This document shows, one piece after another, positions 1 through 7,714 of a DNA stretch of 64,000 nucleotides (the stretch's first letter is position 1; every line of letters begins with the position of its first letter). The notes below the pieces were generated by a model. That model was not told the DNA's origin and searched no databases. It was given only the letters and a program-made list of their open reading frames with translations. Where the stretch lies: the NCBI RefSeq assembly GCF_002081825.1, contig NZ_MUKU01000009.1, forward strand, positions 114,073 to 178,072, given 5' to 3'. This stretch comes from Chromobacterium haemolyticum. GTDB lineage: Bacteria > Pseudomonadota > Gammaproteobacteria > Burkholderiales > Chromobacteriaceae. Position numbers and translations under genes: made by a program.

Positions 1-146
1 GCCACGCGCCCATCCTGCTGGTGATGCCGCAGATCCGCCCGCTGCTGGCGCGCTACGCGCGCTTGTTCGCGCCAGGCCTGCACGTGCTGTCCTACAACGA
101 AGTGCCGGAGACCCGCGAAGTCAGCTTGACCGGCACTCTGGGCTGA
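1..146 (+). CDS. FHIPEP-family export gate protein, C-terminal end (FlhA or SctV), partial
   Basis: Reading frame 3 is open from the left edge and ends in TGA at 144-146, giving about 47 residues. The tail contains MPQIRPLLARYARLF and HVLSYNEVPE followed by a short hydrophobic end, which is the characteristic C-terminus of the FlhA/SctV family of inner-membrane export-gate proteins of flagellar and virulence type III secretion. The visible part cannot separate FlhA from the injectisome homologue. The rest of the gene lies to the left of the window. Confidence 0.75.
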   Translation, partial: HAPILLVMPQIRPLLARYARLFAPGLHVLSYNEVPETREVSLTGTLG

Positions 147-617
147 TCCGCCGCCCCCAATCCCGCGGGGCGCCGCGGGCGCGCGTCGTCGCGCCCGCAC
201 GCCCTTCGCATGATATGCGAAATTACAACACCCCCACTCCTGCGCCCGCCGTCGCCTTCATTTCTTAAACATCCCCAAATAATCAATCCTCTAGCGGCTG
301 AGATTCGGACATGACCCGCTAAGGCAGAGGCATAATCCAGCCCGGATCTGTACCAAGGAACAGGTTTCAATCTGTATGCCTAATTTTAAAATGAAAGCCT
401 TTTTTGCATTTTCGGCGAAAACTTTTCGCAAATTTTGCAAAATCTGACTAATATCGGCTAAAACCTAAAGTAAAGCGTCGACGTGCCCGCCCCTGCCCGG
501 AAGGCCATCCGCCTTCCGCTCGCCGCCGCCGATAATGAACAAAGACAGCAGCCCTCCGCCCGCGCCGGCGGCAAGCTGCGGACCAGAACGACCCGATAGT
601 CGCCCTACTCCAAAGAC
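147..617. other. Intergenic region with a GC hairpin and two adjacent palindromes
   Basis: No convincing gene is seen here. A GC-rich hairpin (stem GGGCGCG/CGCGCCC, 177-196) follows the export-gate gene but has no T-run. From about 360 the sequence becomes AT-rich, as expected for the promoter of the regulator that starts at 618. It holds two perfect palindromes side by side (415-429 and 432-443). Confidence 0.5.
415..443. promoter_or_regulatory. Two abutting palindromes upstream of the HTH-receiver regulator
   Basis: GCGAAAACTTTTCGC (415-429; 7-1-7) and ATTTTGCAAAAT (432-443) are both perfect inverted repeats separated by two bases, about 180 bp before the regulator start. They could be operators for the HTH protein itself (inference). 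No clear -35/-10 pair was identified around them. Confidence 0.35.
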
Positions 618-1487
618 ATGCAAATGACACAGAACAAGCCAACCACGGAAATCATCAACGCCAATATCCGCACCCATCTGGAGCAGCGCGGTCTGGCGGA
701 GTCTCAACAGGTCAGCCTGATCGAAGAAGTGCTGGGCCTGAGCGCGTCGCAAACCTACCGCAAGCTCAACGGCAGCAGCCAGTGGCAGCTGGGTCAATTG
801 GAGAAGCTGGCGCAATACCTGGGCCTGCCCACGTCCGAACTGCTGGTGTCGCAGGACAACCGCCGGCCGGTGCGGGTGCCGGACGCCGACCTGATCCCGG
901 CCATCCTCCACCTGACCGACCACACCGAGGAAGCCCATTGCTGGATACAGCTGGGCGACGTGGTGCAGGACGATTCCATCTCGCCGCTCTTGCTGGCGCG
1001 TCGTCAGGGCGACAGCTGGCACGTGTATCCGGGCAGCCACGACCGCTGCATCAACGGCCACGAAGTCACCTATCTGGCGGTACAGCCGCCCAAGCGCGCC
1101 AACAACAAGCGCTTGCTGGTGGCGGTGCTGGACGATATGGACGCCGACATCCTGGCCGCGGTGCTGGTGCGCCAGGGCCTGTTCGCCCTGCCCTACGAAT
1201 CCCCGTCCGAACTGCTGGCCGCGCTGCCGCACGAGGAGTTCGACGCTTTCGTGCTGGACTGGGTGCTGGGCGACGAGGACTGCATGAAGGTCATCGAGAC
1301 CATACGCCAGCGCTCGTCCACCGTGCCCATCATCGTGCTGACCGGCCATGCGGAGGAATACGAATCCGCGCTGCAGCAGGCCTTACGCATTCAGGGCGTC
1401 TACTACATCGGCAAACCGACGCCGGGCTCCATTCTGGCGTTGCAGATCACCAATGTGGTCACCGCCGCCCACGATCTGGAAGTCTGA
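618..1487 (+). CDS. BetR-like HTH / response-regulator receiver protein
   Basis: A 289-aa cytoplasmic regulator. Residues about 10-80 form a helix-turn-helix segment (LSASQTYRKLNG) resembling the BetR type of DNA-binding domain. Residues about 85-160 form a linker or sensory segment. Residues about 165-280 form a receiver domain with phospho-acceptor D214 (FVLDW), T242 (VLTG) and K266 (GKP). DNA binding at the N-terminus with a C-terminal receiver is the reverse of the usual order. It faces a hybrid kinase across a shared terminator, so it is a plausible partner (inference). The start at 618 is followed by a second in-frame ATG at 624; no strong ribosome site distinguishes them. The TGA stop abuts a family A palindromic element. 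Confidence 0.75.
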   Translation: MQMTQNKPTTEIINANIRTHLEQRGLAESQQVSLIEEVLGLSASQTYRKLNGSSQWQLGQLEKLAQYLGLPTSELLVSQDNRRPVRVPDADLIPAILHLTDHTEEAHCWIQLGDVVQDDSISPLLLARRQGDSWHVYPGSHDRCINGHEVTYLAVQPPKRANNKRLLVAVLDDMDADILAAVLVRQGLFALPYESPSELLAALPHEEFDAFVLDWVLGDEDCMKVIETIRQRSSTVPIIVLTGHAEEYESALQQALRIQGVYYIGKPTPGSILALQITNVVTAAHDLEV

Positions 1488-1637
1488 GAACCTGTTTACG
1501 ATCTGCTCCGCTACTGCGCTGCGGCGATACAGCGTTGAAACCAAGCTCAAAAATGCTCATGTACCACGTGTACATTCCGCTTTTTCGCTCGTTTTCGCCT
1601 TGTCTCGCCTTGGCTCGCGAGATGTTGAATAGGCAGC
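1488..1637 (+). repeat. Family A palindromic element, copy A1
   Basis: Begins GAACCTGTTTACGATCTG directly after the stop codon of the upstream regulator. It contains the core TGTACCACGTGTACA and ends in a decayed complementary arm near 1637. The left flank is TGA (1485-1487, the stop codon) and the right flank is TGT, so the duplicated target is degraded. Short hydrophobic open frames across the element are artefacts of the repeat. Confidence 0.8.
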
Positions 1638-1665
1638 TGTTCACTATCGCCGCGGCGCGGCATTG

Positions 1666-1697
1666 AAAAAGCCCTGGAGGACATCCAGGGCTTTTTT
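1666..1697. terminator. Bidirectional Rho-independent terminator
   Basis: Stem GCCCTGGA/TCCAGGGC (1671-1678 / 1684-1691) with a 5-nt loop, preceded by AAAAA and followed by TTTTTT. It serves the regulator transcript from the left and the kinase transcript from the right. Confidence 0.9.
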
Positions 1698-1709
1698 GCG
1701 CGACGCGGG

Positions 1710-3512
1710 TCAAGCCCGCTTGCTGACCACGGTCAACATCTGCCGCAATTGACCGGCGTCGAAGGGCTTGGCCAGGATGCCGGCGAAGCGGCTCGCGCGC
1801 GGATCGTCAAAGGCCTCCGGATAAGCGCTCATCCCAACGACGGCGGTATGCTCGGCGCGCAGGCCGTTCCAGGCCCGCTCCGCCACCTGGTAGCCGCTGT
1901 CCGCGCCCAGATGCATATCCAGCAGCACGGCGTCGAAATCGGCTTGCTCCAGCGCCCGTTCCGCCAAGGCCGCCGTCTCCGCGGTGGCCACCTGATAGCC
2001 GTCGCGCTGCAGCAACTCGGCCAGAGTGTCGCGAATGTCGGCGTCGTCGTCCACGATCAACACCGATTGCGAGCCCGGCGTCTCCGCCGCCTGCACCGGT
2101 ATGCGCACGGTGAAGCAGGCGCCCTTGCCCTCGGCGCTGTCCAGCGCTATGCAGCCGCCAAACAGATTGACCAGCTCCTTGACGATGGACAGGCCCAGCC
2201 CGCAGCTGCCGGCGCGTCTATGCTTGCCCTGGATGAAAGGCTGAAAAATACGCTGCTGGTACTCCAGCGGAATGCCCACCCCGGTGTCGCGCACTTGCAG
2301 CACCAGCTCGTGATGGCCGGTGGCGCGCAGGCAAGACACGCTGACCGTGACCGTGCCGCTATCGGTGTAGCGGATGGCGTTGGACACCAGATTGCCCACG
2401 ACCTGACGCAGCCTGACCTCGTCCAGCAGCACCGTCGCCGGCAGCGGCCCGGCCTGGTAATTCAGCGCCAGGCCCTTGGCGTCGGCCAAGGGCCGCATCA
2501 CATCCATGGTGGCTTGCAACACCTCGGCCAGCGGCATCGGTTGCGGATTCATCCGCAGCTTCATATTGCGGATGGCGCTGATGTCCATGATGTCGTGCAC
2601 CTGGGCGGATAAATGCGACACGCTGGTTTTCAAGCGCTGCAAGGCGGTGCGCGCGGTTTTCTGGCCGTCCGCCACCGGCTCCAGCAATTCGATGCAAACC
2701 TGCATCGACTGCAAGGGGGAACGGATCTCGTGGCTCAACGTGGCCAGGAAGGTGGTGCGGTCCAGCTCCATCGCCACCGTGGCCTGGTGCGCGGACTGCT
2801 CCTTCTCTAGCAAGGCCTGCTTGGCGCTGGCCAGACGCTTGACCGAGCTATAGCGCGACAGCAGCAAAATCACGGCGCAGATCACGCCCCACAACACCGA
2901 CTGCAGATACAGCACATTGCTGCGCTGTCGGTCCAGATCCTCCAGCCGCTCGGTGCGGCTTTTGACCTCCGCCACCCTCGCCTCCACCGCGAAAGCCATC
3001 AGTTGCGGCCGCAGCAGGTCGATGCGCTCCAACAGCGCCGGCACCGAGGCCAGCGCAGGATGGCTAAAAGCGGGATCGTTGAATAATTGCTGGTAATCCA
3101 CCACCAGGGTGTCGAAACCCTTCACCTGGCGCAGCAACATCTGCACCCGCACCGGCGCCGGTTCGGAAAACACATGAAAACGGCTGCTGGCCACTTCCAA
3201 GCGCCGCAACAGCTCGTCTTGCTTGATGCGGCCGGCCTGGAAACCCACCAGCGCGGACTTGGCGCGCTCCATTTCCAGCTGGAATTGCGCCACCGACCAA
3301 TACAAATCCTCGCTGCTGTTGGCCACTGAATTGACCTTGCCCAGCTGGCTGATGCTGTAATACATGCCGCCGGCGGCGGTGATCAGCACCAGCAGGCCCA
3401 CCCATAGCATGCGCCGGCCTTCCGGCCAGCCGCCCCAGCCGGAAACCAGCCCCCGCAGGCGGCCGGCCCAGCCCGGCTCTACGCCGGATGACGCTTGATT
3501 GTCCTGGTTCAT
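1710..3512 (-). CDS. Hybrid sensor histidine kinase
   Basis: A 600-aa membrane kinase. It has TM1 at about 34-54, a periplasmic segment of about 140 residues, TM2 at about 199-219, and a HisKA domain with phospho-histidine H261 in FLATLSHEIRSP. The HATPase domain follows (N-box VGNLVSNAIRY, G1 DTGVGIP, G2 CGLGLSIV) and then a C-terminal receiver with D532 (LLDMHLG) and K582 (AKPF). The start codon overlaps the stop of the upstream periplasmic gene (TGATG at 3510-3514), so the two are translationally coupled. That neighbour is therefore a likely input partner, and the HTH-receiver protein converging on this gene may be the output (inference). Confidence 0.9.
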   Translation of the reverse strand: MNQDNQASSGVEPGWAGRLRGLVSGWGGWPEGRRMLWVGLLVLITAAGGMYYSISQLGKVNSVANSSEDLYWSVAQFQLEMERAKSALVGFQAGRIKQDELLRRLEVASSRFHVFSEPAPVRVQMLLRQVKGFDTLVVDYQQLFNDPAFSHPALASVPALLERIDLLRPQLMAFAVEARVAEVKSRTERLEDLDRQRSNVLYLQSVLWGVICAVILLLSRYSSVKRLASAKQALLEKEQSAHQATVAMELDRTTFLATLSHEIRSPLQSMQVCIELLEPVADGQKTARTALQRLKTSVSHLSAQVHDIMDISAIRNMKLRMNPQPMPLAEVLQATMDVMRPLADAKGLALNYQAGPLPATVLLDEVRLRQVVGNLVSNAIRYTDSGTVTVSVSCLRATGHHELVLQVRDTGVGIPLEYQQRIFQPFIQGKHRRAGSCGLGLSIVKELVNLFGGCIALDSAEGKGACFTVRIPVQAAETPGSQSVLIVDDDADIRDTLAELLQRDGYQVATAETAALAERALEQADFDAVLLDMHLGADSGYQVAERAWNGLRAEHTAVVGMSAYPEAFDDPRASRFAGILAKPFDAGQLRQMLTVVSKRA

Positions 3513-4000
3513 CAGTTCACCACCAGACCGTCAATCTGCCAGATCAGCTTGGCGTCCAAGGCCGGCCCCTTGGCCGAATCCGGCATCTGCTCCAGCGGAT
3601 ACATCAGCCACAACGGGCCGTAACGGGCTACGTTCATCGGCTGCTGGTTGAAGCGGCGGGCCAGGATGGCGCGGTACTTGACCAACTCGCCGATAGGAAT
3701 GGAATAGGTATAGTCGTTGAGCGCCACAAACTGGGCCTGATGGCCGTAGGCGCCCACTTTATTGAGGATGTCCCGCACCAGCGGCCCGCTGAAAGTGGCC
3801 TTGGGCGTCCAGCTGGTGGCGGTGACCAGCGAGGTTTGAGGCAAGGCCATCAGCGCGCTTTCGCGGAATTCGTACACGCTGCGCGCCGAATCGGTGAAAT
3901 GACTGATCTTGCCCGACACCACCAGCAAAACCGGGTCGTCGCCCGCCCGGCACGCTTGCGCCAGCAGGACGAAAACCAGCAAGCAAAAGACTCTCTTCAT
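3512..4000 (-). CDS. Periplasmic molybdopterin-binding-fold protein (SUOX-like), sensor partner
   Basis: A 162-aa exported protein with signal peptide MKRVFCLLVFVLLAQACRAG. The mature part carries the pattern seen in small proteins of the oxidoreductase molybdopterin-binding superfamily: LVTATSWTPK, FSGPLVRDIL, ALNDYTYSIP, YGPLWLMYP and WQIDGLVV. I see no obvious catalytic cysteine, and the protein has only the minimal fold, so an enzymatic role is doubtful. It is the first gene of an operon with the hybrid kinase and may be its ligand-binding subunit (inference). The ATG at 4000 was chosen because it opens a clean signal peptide. An in-frame ATG at 4033 is possible, and the frame further upstream runs into repeat DNA. 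Confidence 0.7.
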   Translation of the reverse strand: MKRVFCLLVFVLLAQACRAGDDPVLLVVSGKISHFTDSARSVYEFRESALMALPQTSLVTATSWTPKATFSGPLVRDILNKVGAYGHQAQFVALNDYTYSIPIGELVKYRAILARRFNQQPMNVARYGPLWLMYPLEQMPDSAKGPALDAKLIWQIDGLVVN

Positions 4001-4069
4001 CTTGGCCAACGCTTCACTTGATTGAAAAACCATACCGCCGCACTGCTCATCAACAGTCAGACAACTATA

Positions 4070-4205
4070 GAACCTGTTCACGATCTCGCGAGCTAAGGCG
4101 AGACAAGACGCCGCGGTGGAAATAGCGGATTGCGCCGACGGCGCATGAGCGTTTCGAAAACACGCTCGCCATATCGGCAACGCTCAGCAGATTTTGAACA
4201 GGTTC
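4070..4205 (-). repeat. Family A palindromic element, copy A2 (variant core)
   Basis: Opens GAACCTGTTCACGATCTCGC and closes TTTTGAACAGGTTC. In place of the usual TGTAC-N5-GTACA core it has TGCGC-N5-GCGCA in the same position, so the hairpin is kept by paired substitutions. It shares the TAA at 4206-4208 with copy A3. Confidence 0.8.
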
Positions 4206-4208
4206 TAA

Positions 4209-4348
4209 GAGCCTGTTCACGATCTCGCGAGCAAGAGCGAGACAAGGCGAAAACAAGCGAAAAAGCGGAATGTACACGTGGTACATGAGCATTTTGAGCT
4301 GGTTTTTAACGCCGTATCGCCGCAGCGCAGCAGATAGTGAACAGGTTC
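4209..4348 (-). repeat. Family A palindromic element, copy A3
   Basis: A 140-bp element from GAGCCTGTTCACG to GTGAACAGGTTC with core TGTACACGTGGTACA, flanked on both sides by TAA (4206-4208 and 4349-4351). The T-to-C change in the left arm (GTTCAC) is matched by GTGAAC in the right arm. Confidence 0.9.
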
Positions 4349-4448
4349 TAAAAAAACGGCACGCTAGTCTGGTGCCGGTTCGCCGCCGAAAACGGCGCTG
4401 CCCGCGGGCGCTCCGTTTCAGCGGCAGGGGTCGGCCGCGGCCGGCTTA

Positions 4449-4588
4449 GCGCCTGTTTACGATCTCGCGAGCTAAGGCGAGACAAGGCGAAAACGAGCGA
4501 AAAAGCGGAATGTACAGGTGGTACATGAGCATTTTGAGCCGGTTTTCAACGCCGTATCGCCGACGCGCAGCAGATCGTAAACAGGTTC
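4449..4588 (-). repeat. Family A palindromic element, copy A4
   Basis: A 140-bp element, GCGCCTGTTTACG to GTAAACAGGTTC, core TGTACAGGTGGTACA, flanked by TTA at 4446-4448 and 4589-4591. The right TTA is the reverse complement of the TAA stop of the acyl-CoA-binding protein gene. The gap between A3 and A4 (4352-4445) shows no gene. Confidence 0.9.
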
Positions 4589-4849
4589 TTACTCTTCCAG
4601 CAGACGCTTCACCACGTCCACGTATTCCTGCTTCGCCTCGTCGCTGCCCTTGCCCTTCAGCTTTTCCCAGGCGTCGAACTTGGCGCGGTTGATGAAGTCC
4701 ATCATGCCCGGGCGTTCGCCGGCGGCGTCGCCTTCGGTAGCCTGTTTGAACAGCGCGTACAGTTGCAACAGAGTCTGGTTGTCCGGACGCTCGGACAGGG
4801 TCTTGACATCGGCCTGGGCCTGGGTGAACAGAGTCTGCAGATCAGACAT
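4589..4849 (-). CDS. Acyl-CoA-binding protein (ACBP)
   Basis: An 86-aa protein of normal ACBP length with the family pattern of LYALFKQATEGDA, a short MMDFINRAKFDAWEKLKGK segment and a terminal helix YVDVVKRLLEE. It binds long-chain acyl-CoA esters in the cytoplasm and buffers the acyl-CoA pool. The ATG at 4849 is preceded by AAAGGA at a suitable distance; the frame extends further upstream without a better start. The stop codon is part of the flanking duplication of a palindromic element. Confidence 0.92.
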   Translation of the reverse strand: MSDLQTLFTQAQADVKTLSERPDNQTLLQLYALFKQATEGDAAGERPGMMDFINRAKFDAWEKLKGKGSDEAKQEYVDVVKRLLEE

Positions 4850-4978
4850 GGGAATTCCTTTGTTGAAGACCGGGACGTTGGTGCGCCCCTGATTGGAGAT
4901 GTTAGCCGCCGGCAGCCAGTGCCGGAGAGCGGAATTTACCACGAACCCGCGCTGCGGTCAGCCCGCAGGCCCACACCG

Positions 4979-5692
4979 TCAGCGCTGTCCGGGCTGCGGC
5001 GTCGAAGCCGCTCCGTCGCCAGGTTCGGACTCGATCAAAATACGTTTATAGCTCTTCACCGCGATGCCATCCTTGCGCGCCGGCGAAAACCCCGCCTGAC
5101 GAAAACGCTCGAGCAAGGGCTGTTCGCTGCCGGCCGGCTGGGCGCTGACCCATTGCACCGCATCCACTTCGCCCCGCTCATTGATATAGACGCGCAATTC
5201 GATCCGGATCGCCCCCCCCGTCAAATCGGCCAGTTCAGGCAGTTCGATCGGCCGCAGCGGCACGGCCAGTTGCTCCAGTTGGCTGGCCGGATAATACAGG
5301 TCCAGACCCAAACGCTGCGGCAGTTCGTCCCCCGGCTGCGTGGCCTCCGCAAGGGGCGCAGACGCAGCGGCGGGAAGCTCAGCGGCTGGAGCCGAGGCGC
5401 TTGGCCTCGGCGCCGGCTCTGGTTCCGCCTCAAACGCCGCCTCCGGCAGGGTCTGCTCCGCCCTCGGCGCGGTCCATGCCGGCGGCGCTGCGGCCGGCTC
5501 CAGCCGCAGCGGCGGCCTGGCCGCCGTCAGACGCACGCTCAGTCCCGCCGGCTCTCCGCGCGCGCCGCCCACCGGCCACGGCGCAAAAATCGCCAGGCCA
5601 TGCACGGCCAGCGAAAACGACAGGCCCAGCAAGATGCGGTCGCCGTTGGACAGGCCGCGCCAGCGCGCGCTCCAGCCCGGCCGCGCCGTCAT
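4979..5692 (-). CDS. TonB-like energy-transducer / periplasmic spanning protein
   Basis: A 237-aa protein with one N-terminal membrane anchor (about 20-40, RILLGLSFSLAVHGLAIFAPW). A Pro/Ala/Glu-rich linker (about 55-125) follows, then a C-terminal domain with IRIELRVYINERGEVDAVQW and FSPARKDGIAVKSYKRI, resembling the TonB C-terminal fold. The layout suits coupling of inner-membrane energy to an outer-membrane receptor, but no exbB/exbD or receptor gene is adjacent, so the partner is unknown. It may be transcribed with dsbC, about 96 bp upstream. Confidence 0.7.
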   Translation of the reverse strand: MTARPGWSARWRGLSNGDRILLGLSFSLAVHGLAIFAPWPVGGARGEPAGLSVRLTAARPPLRLEPAAAPPAWTAPRAEQTLPEAAFEAEPEPAPRPSASAPAAELPAAASAPLAEATQPGDELPQRLGLDLYYPASQLEQLAVPLRPIELPELADLTGGAIRIELRVYINERGEVDAVQWVSAQPAGSEQPLLERFRQAGFSPARKDGIAVKSYKRILIESEPGDGAASTPQPGQR

Positions 5693-5788
5693 CGCCGCCC
5701 GCCAGGCGCGACAACGGCCTGAGCCGGCGTCGCGAGAACGCAGGAACAGGCCGTGGAAACCCGCTTAGCGGCGCATGTCTTCATGCGC

Positions 5789-6523
5789 TCACTTGGCGTT
5801 GAGCAGCTTCTCGATATCGTCGCCATCGATCGCGCCCGGCACCAGCTGGCCGTTGGCGAAGATCAGGCCCGGCGTGCCGGTGATGCCCAGCTTCTCGCCC
5901 AGTTGCTGAATCTTCTCCAGCGGAGTGTCGCAATTGTCCGGGCCGGTCAGCGGCTTGCCGTCGCGCATGAAGCCGGACCAGGCCGCCACTTTGTCCGGCG
6001 AGCACCAGATCTGCTTGGACTTGCGCATCGCGTCCGGGTGCAGCTGGCTAAGCGGATAGAGGAAGGTGTAGATGGTGACGTTGTCCAGATTCTTCAGGCC
6101 TTCGCGCTCCAGCTTCTTGCAGAACGGGCAGTCCGGATCGGAGAATACCGCCAGCTTGCGCTCGCCCTTGCCGCGCACTTCCTTCAGCGCGTACTCGAAC
6201 GGCAGCGACTTGAAATCCACTTTGTTCAGCTCGGCCATTTTCTTCTCGGTCAGGCTTTCCTTCTTCACCGCGTCGATCAGATCGCCGACGAAGAGATAGC
6301 TGGCGTCGGCGTTGGTGTACACCACCTGCTTATTGTCCACCACCACCTCGTAAATGCCTTTCACCGGCGTGGCGGTCACCGCCTTGACCGGCTTGCCCGG
6401 GAAGCGGCCTTCAAACGCCTTTTTCACATCGCCGGCGTTGCCGCTGCCGGCGGCTTGCGAGCAAGCGGCCAGCGCCATCATCAGGGAGGCACCCAGCGCC
6501 AGGGACTTCAGGTTCTTCTTCAT
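5789..6523 (-). CDS. dsbC: Thiol:disulfide interchange protein DsbC
   Basis: A 244-aa disulfide isomerase. It has an N-terminal dimerisation domain and a thioredoxin domain with active site CPFC (C132/C135) in FSDPDCPFCKK. A second cysteine pair (IWCS and NCDT) and the cis-proline segment GITGTPGLIF are also present. It reshuffles wrong disulfides in the periplasm. The export signal ends MMALAACS, which also fits a lipobox (LAAC, C21), so the enzyme may be lipid-anchored. ATG at 6523 is preceded by GAGGA; an in-frame TTG one codon earlier is less likely. Confidence 0.9.
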   Translation of the reverse strand: MKKNLKSLALGASLMMALAACSQAAGSGNAGDVKKAFEGRFPGKPVKAVTATPVKGIYEVVVDNKQVVYTNADASYLFVGDLIDAVKKESLTEKKMAELNKVDFKSLPFEYALKEVRGKGERKLAVFSDPDCPFCKKLEREGLKNLDNVTIYTFLYPLSQLHPDAMRKSKQIWCSPDKVAAWSGFMRDGKPLTGPDNCDTPLEKIQQLGEKLGITGTPGLIFANGQLVPGAIDGDDIEKLLNAK

Positions 6524-6547
6524 CAATCTTTATCCTCAAGGGAAGGT

Positions 6548-7714
6548 TCAGTAACCAATTGCCTGGCGAGCGAATTGCCGCTTCAAAGGCTTCAGGCAAT
6601 TGGTCAGGTTCAAGCCGGTATTGCGCAACCAAGGCAGACCCGGCACCTTGGCCTGAAACAACTGAAACAGGCCGTCGCAGCCCAACTGCATGGTTTTCAC
6701 CGCTTCGCGCCGCTGACGCTCGTAGCGACGCAGCAACATCCAGTCTCCGGCGTCGCGCTCGCCGGCCAGCAAGGCGGCCAATTGCGCCGCGTCCTGGAAA
6801 CCCAGATTCACGCCCTGGCCGGCCAAGGGGTGCACGGTGTGGGCGGCGTCGCCCACCAGCACCACCCGCTCCGCCGCCACCCGCTCCGGCTGGATCAAGC
6901 GCAGCGGAAACGCCGCCGCGGGAGTGATAACCGCCAATGCGCCCAGCGCCCGTCCTCCGGCCGCGGCCACCGTCTCCGCCAGTTGCTCCGGCGACAGTTG
7001 CAGCAAACGCTCGGGATCAGAGCTTGACCACACCATGGAAATTCGGTTCCCGGCCATGGGCAGCCAGGCCAGGATGCTGTCGCCGGTGAACCATTGCCGC
7101 GCCACGCCGCCGTGCGGGCGTTCGCAGTCGAAATTGGCCACCACCCCGCTCTGGCCGTAAGGCTTGACGCTGGCGTCCAGGCCGGCCTGCTCGCGCACCC
7201 AGGAGTTGGCGCCGTCCGCGCCGACCAGCAAGGCGGCGCTCAGCCGGCGGCCGTCGTCCAGCGTCAACTCCGCGCCAAGCGCGTCGGCGCTCAGCGCCTG
7301 CGGCTTAAGCCCCGGCAGACAATCGACGCCGGACGTCGCCAGACGCCGCCACAGCGCGGCCAGCAGCCAGCGGTTTTCGGCAATCCAGGCCAGCGCGTGC
7401 TCGCCGGCGTCGCTGGCGGCGAACTGGATGCGGCCGCCGGCGTCCCCGCGCACATCCATCGCTTCAATCGCCCCCAGCCGCTCGGCGCCGGGCCAGGCGT
7501 CCAGGCTCTCCAGGAAGCGGCGGTTGGCCGGGCTCACCGCGTAGATACGCGCGTCCCAGCCCTGCTCCAGCCCCTCTAGCTGAGGCGGCCGCCCTTCGAG
7601 CAAGGCCACTCGCTTGCCCGCGCGGTCCAAGGCCAGCGCCAGGCTGGCGCCCACCAGGCCGCCGCCCACGACGATCACATCGTACTGCCATGCTTTCACA
7701 TCCGCTCCCATCAA
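6548..7714 (-). CDS. UbiI/VisC-type FAD-dependent ubiquinone-biosynthesis hydroxylase
   Basis: A 388-aa flavin monooxygenase of the UbiH/UbiF/COQ6 family. It has an N-terminal dinucleotide fold VIVVGGGLVGASLALAL, the middle motif LLVGADGANSWVRE and the FAD motif VVLVGDAAHTVHPLAGQGVNLGF. It hydroxylates the aromatic ring of a ubiquinone precursor. The start overlaps the stop of ubiH by 4 bp (ATGA), so the two are translationally coupled, in the same order as pepP-ubiH-visC in E. coli. Which ring position it acts on cannot be told from sequence alone. Confidence 0.88.
   Translation of the reverse strand: MMGADVKAWQYDVIVVGGGLVGASLALALDRAGKRVALLEGRPPQLEGLEQGWDARIYAVSPANRRFLESLDAWPGAERLGAIEAMDVRGDAGGRIQFAASDAGEHALAWIAENRWLLAALWRRLATSGVDCLPGLKPQALSADALGAELTLDDGRRLSAALLVGADGANSWVREQAGLDASVKPYGQSGVVANFDCERPHGGVARQWFTGDSILAWLPMAGNRISMVWSSSDPERLLQLSPEQLAETVAAAGGRALGALAVITPAAAFPLRLIQPERVAAERVVLVGDAAHTVHPLAGQGVNLGFQDAAQLAALLAGERDAGDWMLLRRYERQRREAVKTMQLGCDGLFQLFQAKVPGLPWLRNTGLNLTNCLKPLKRQFARQAIGY

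Noticed and set aside
4065..4292. Small hydrophobic ORFs such as MLMYHVYIPLF... found at several positions
   Set aside because: They recur because they are translations of the family A palindrome; no ribosome sites and no independent conservation.
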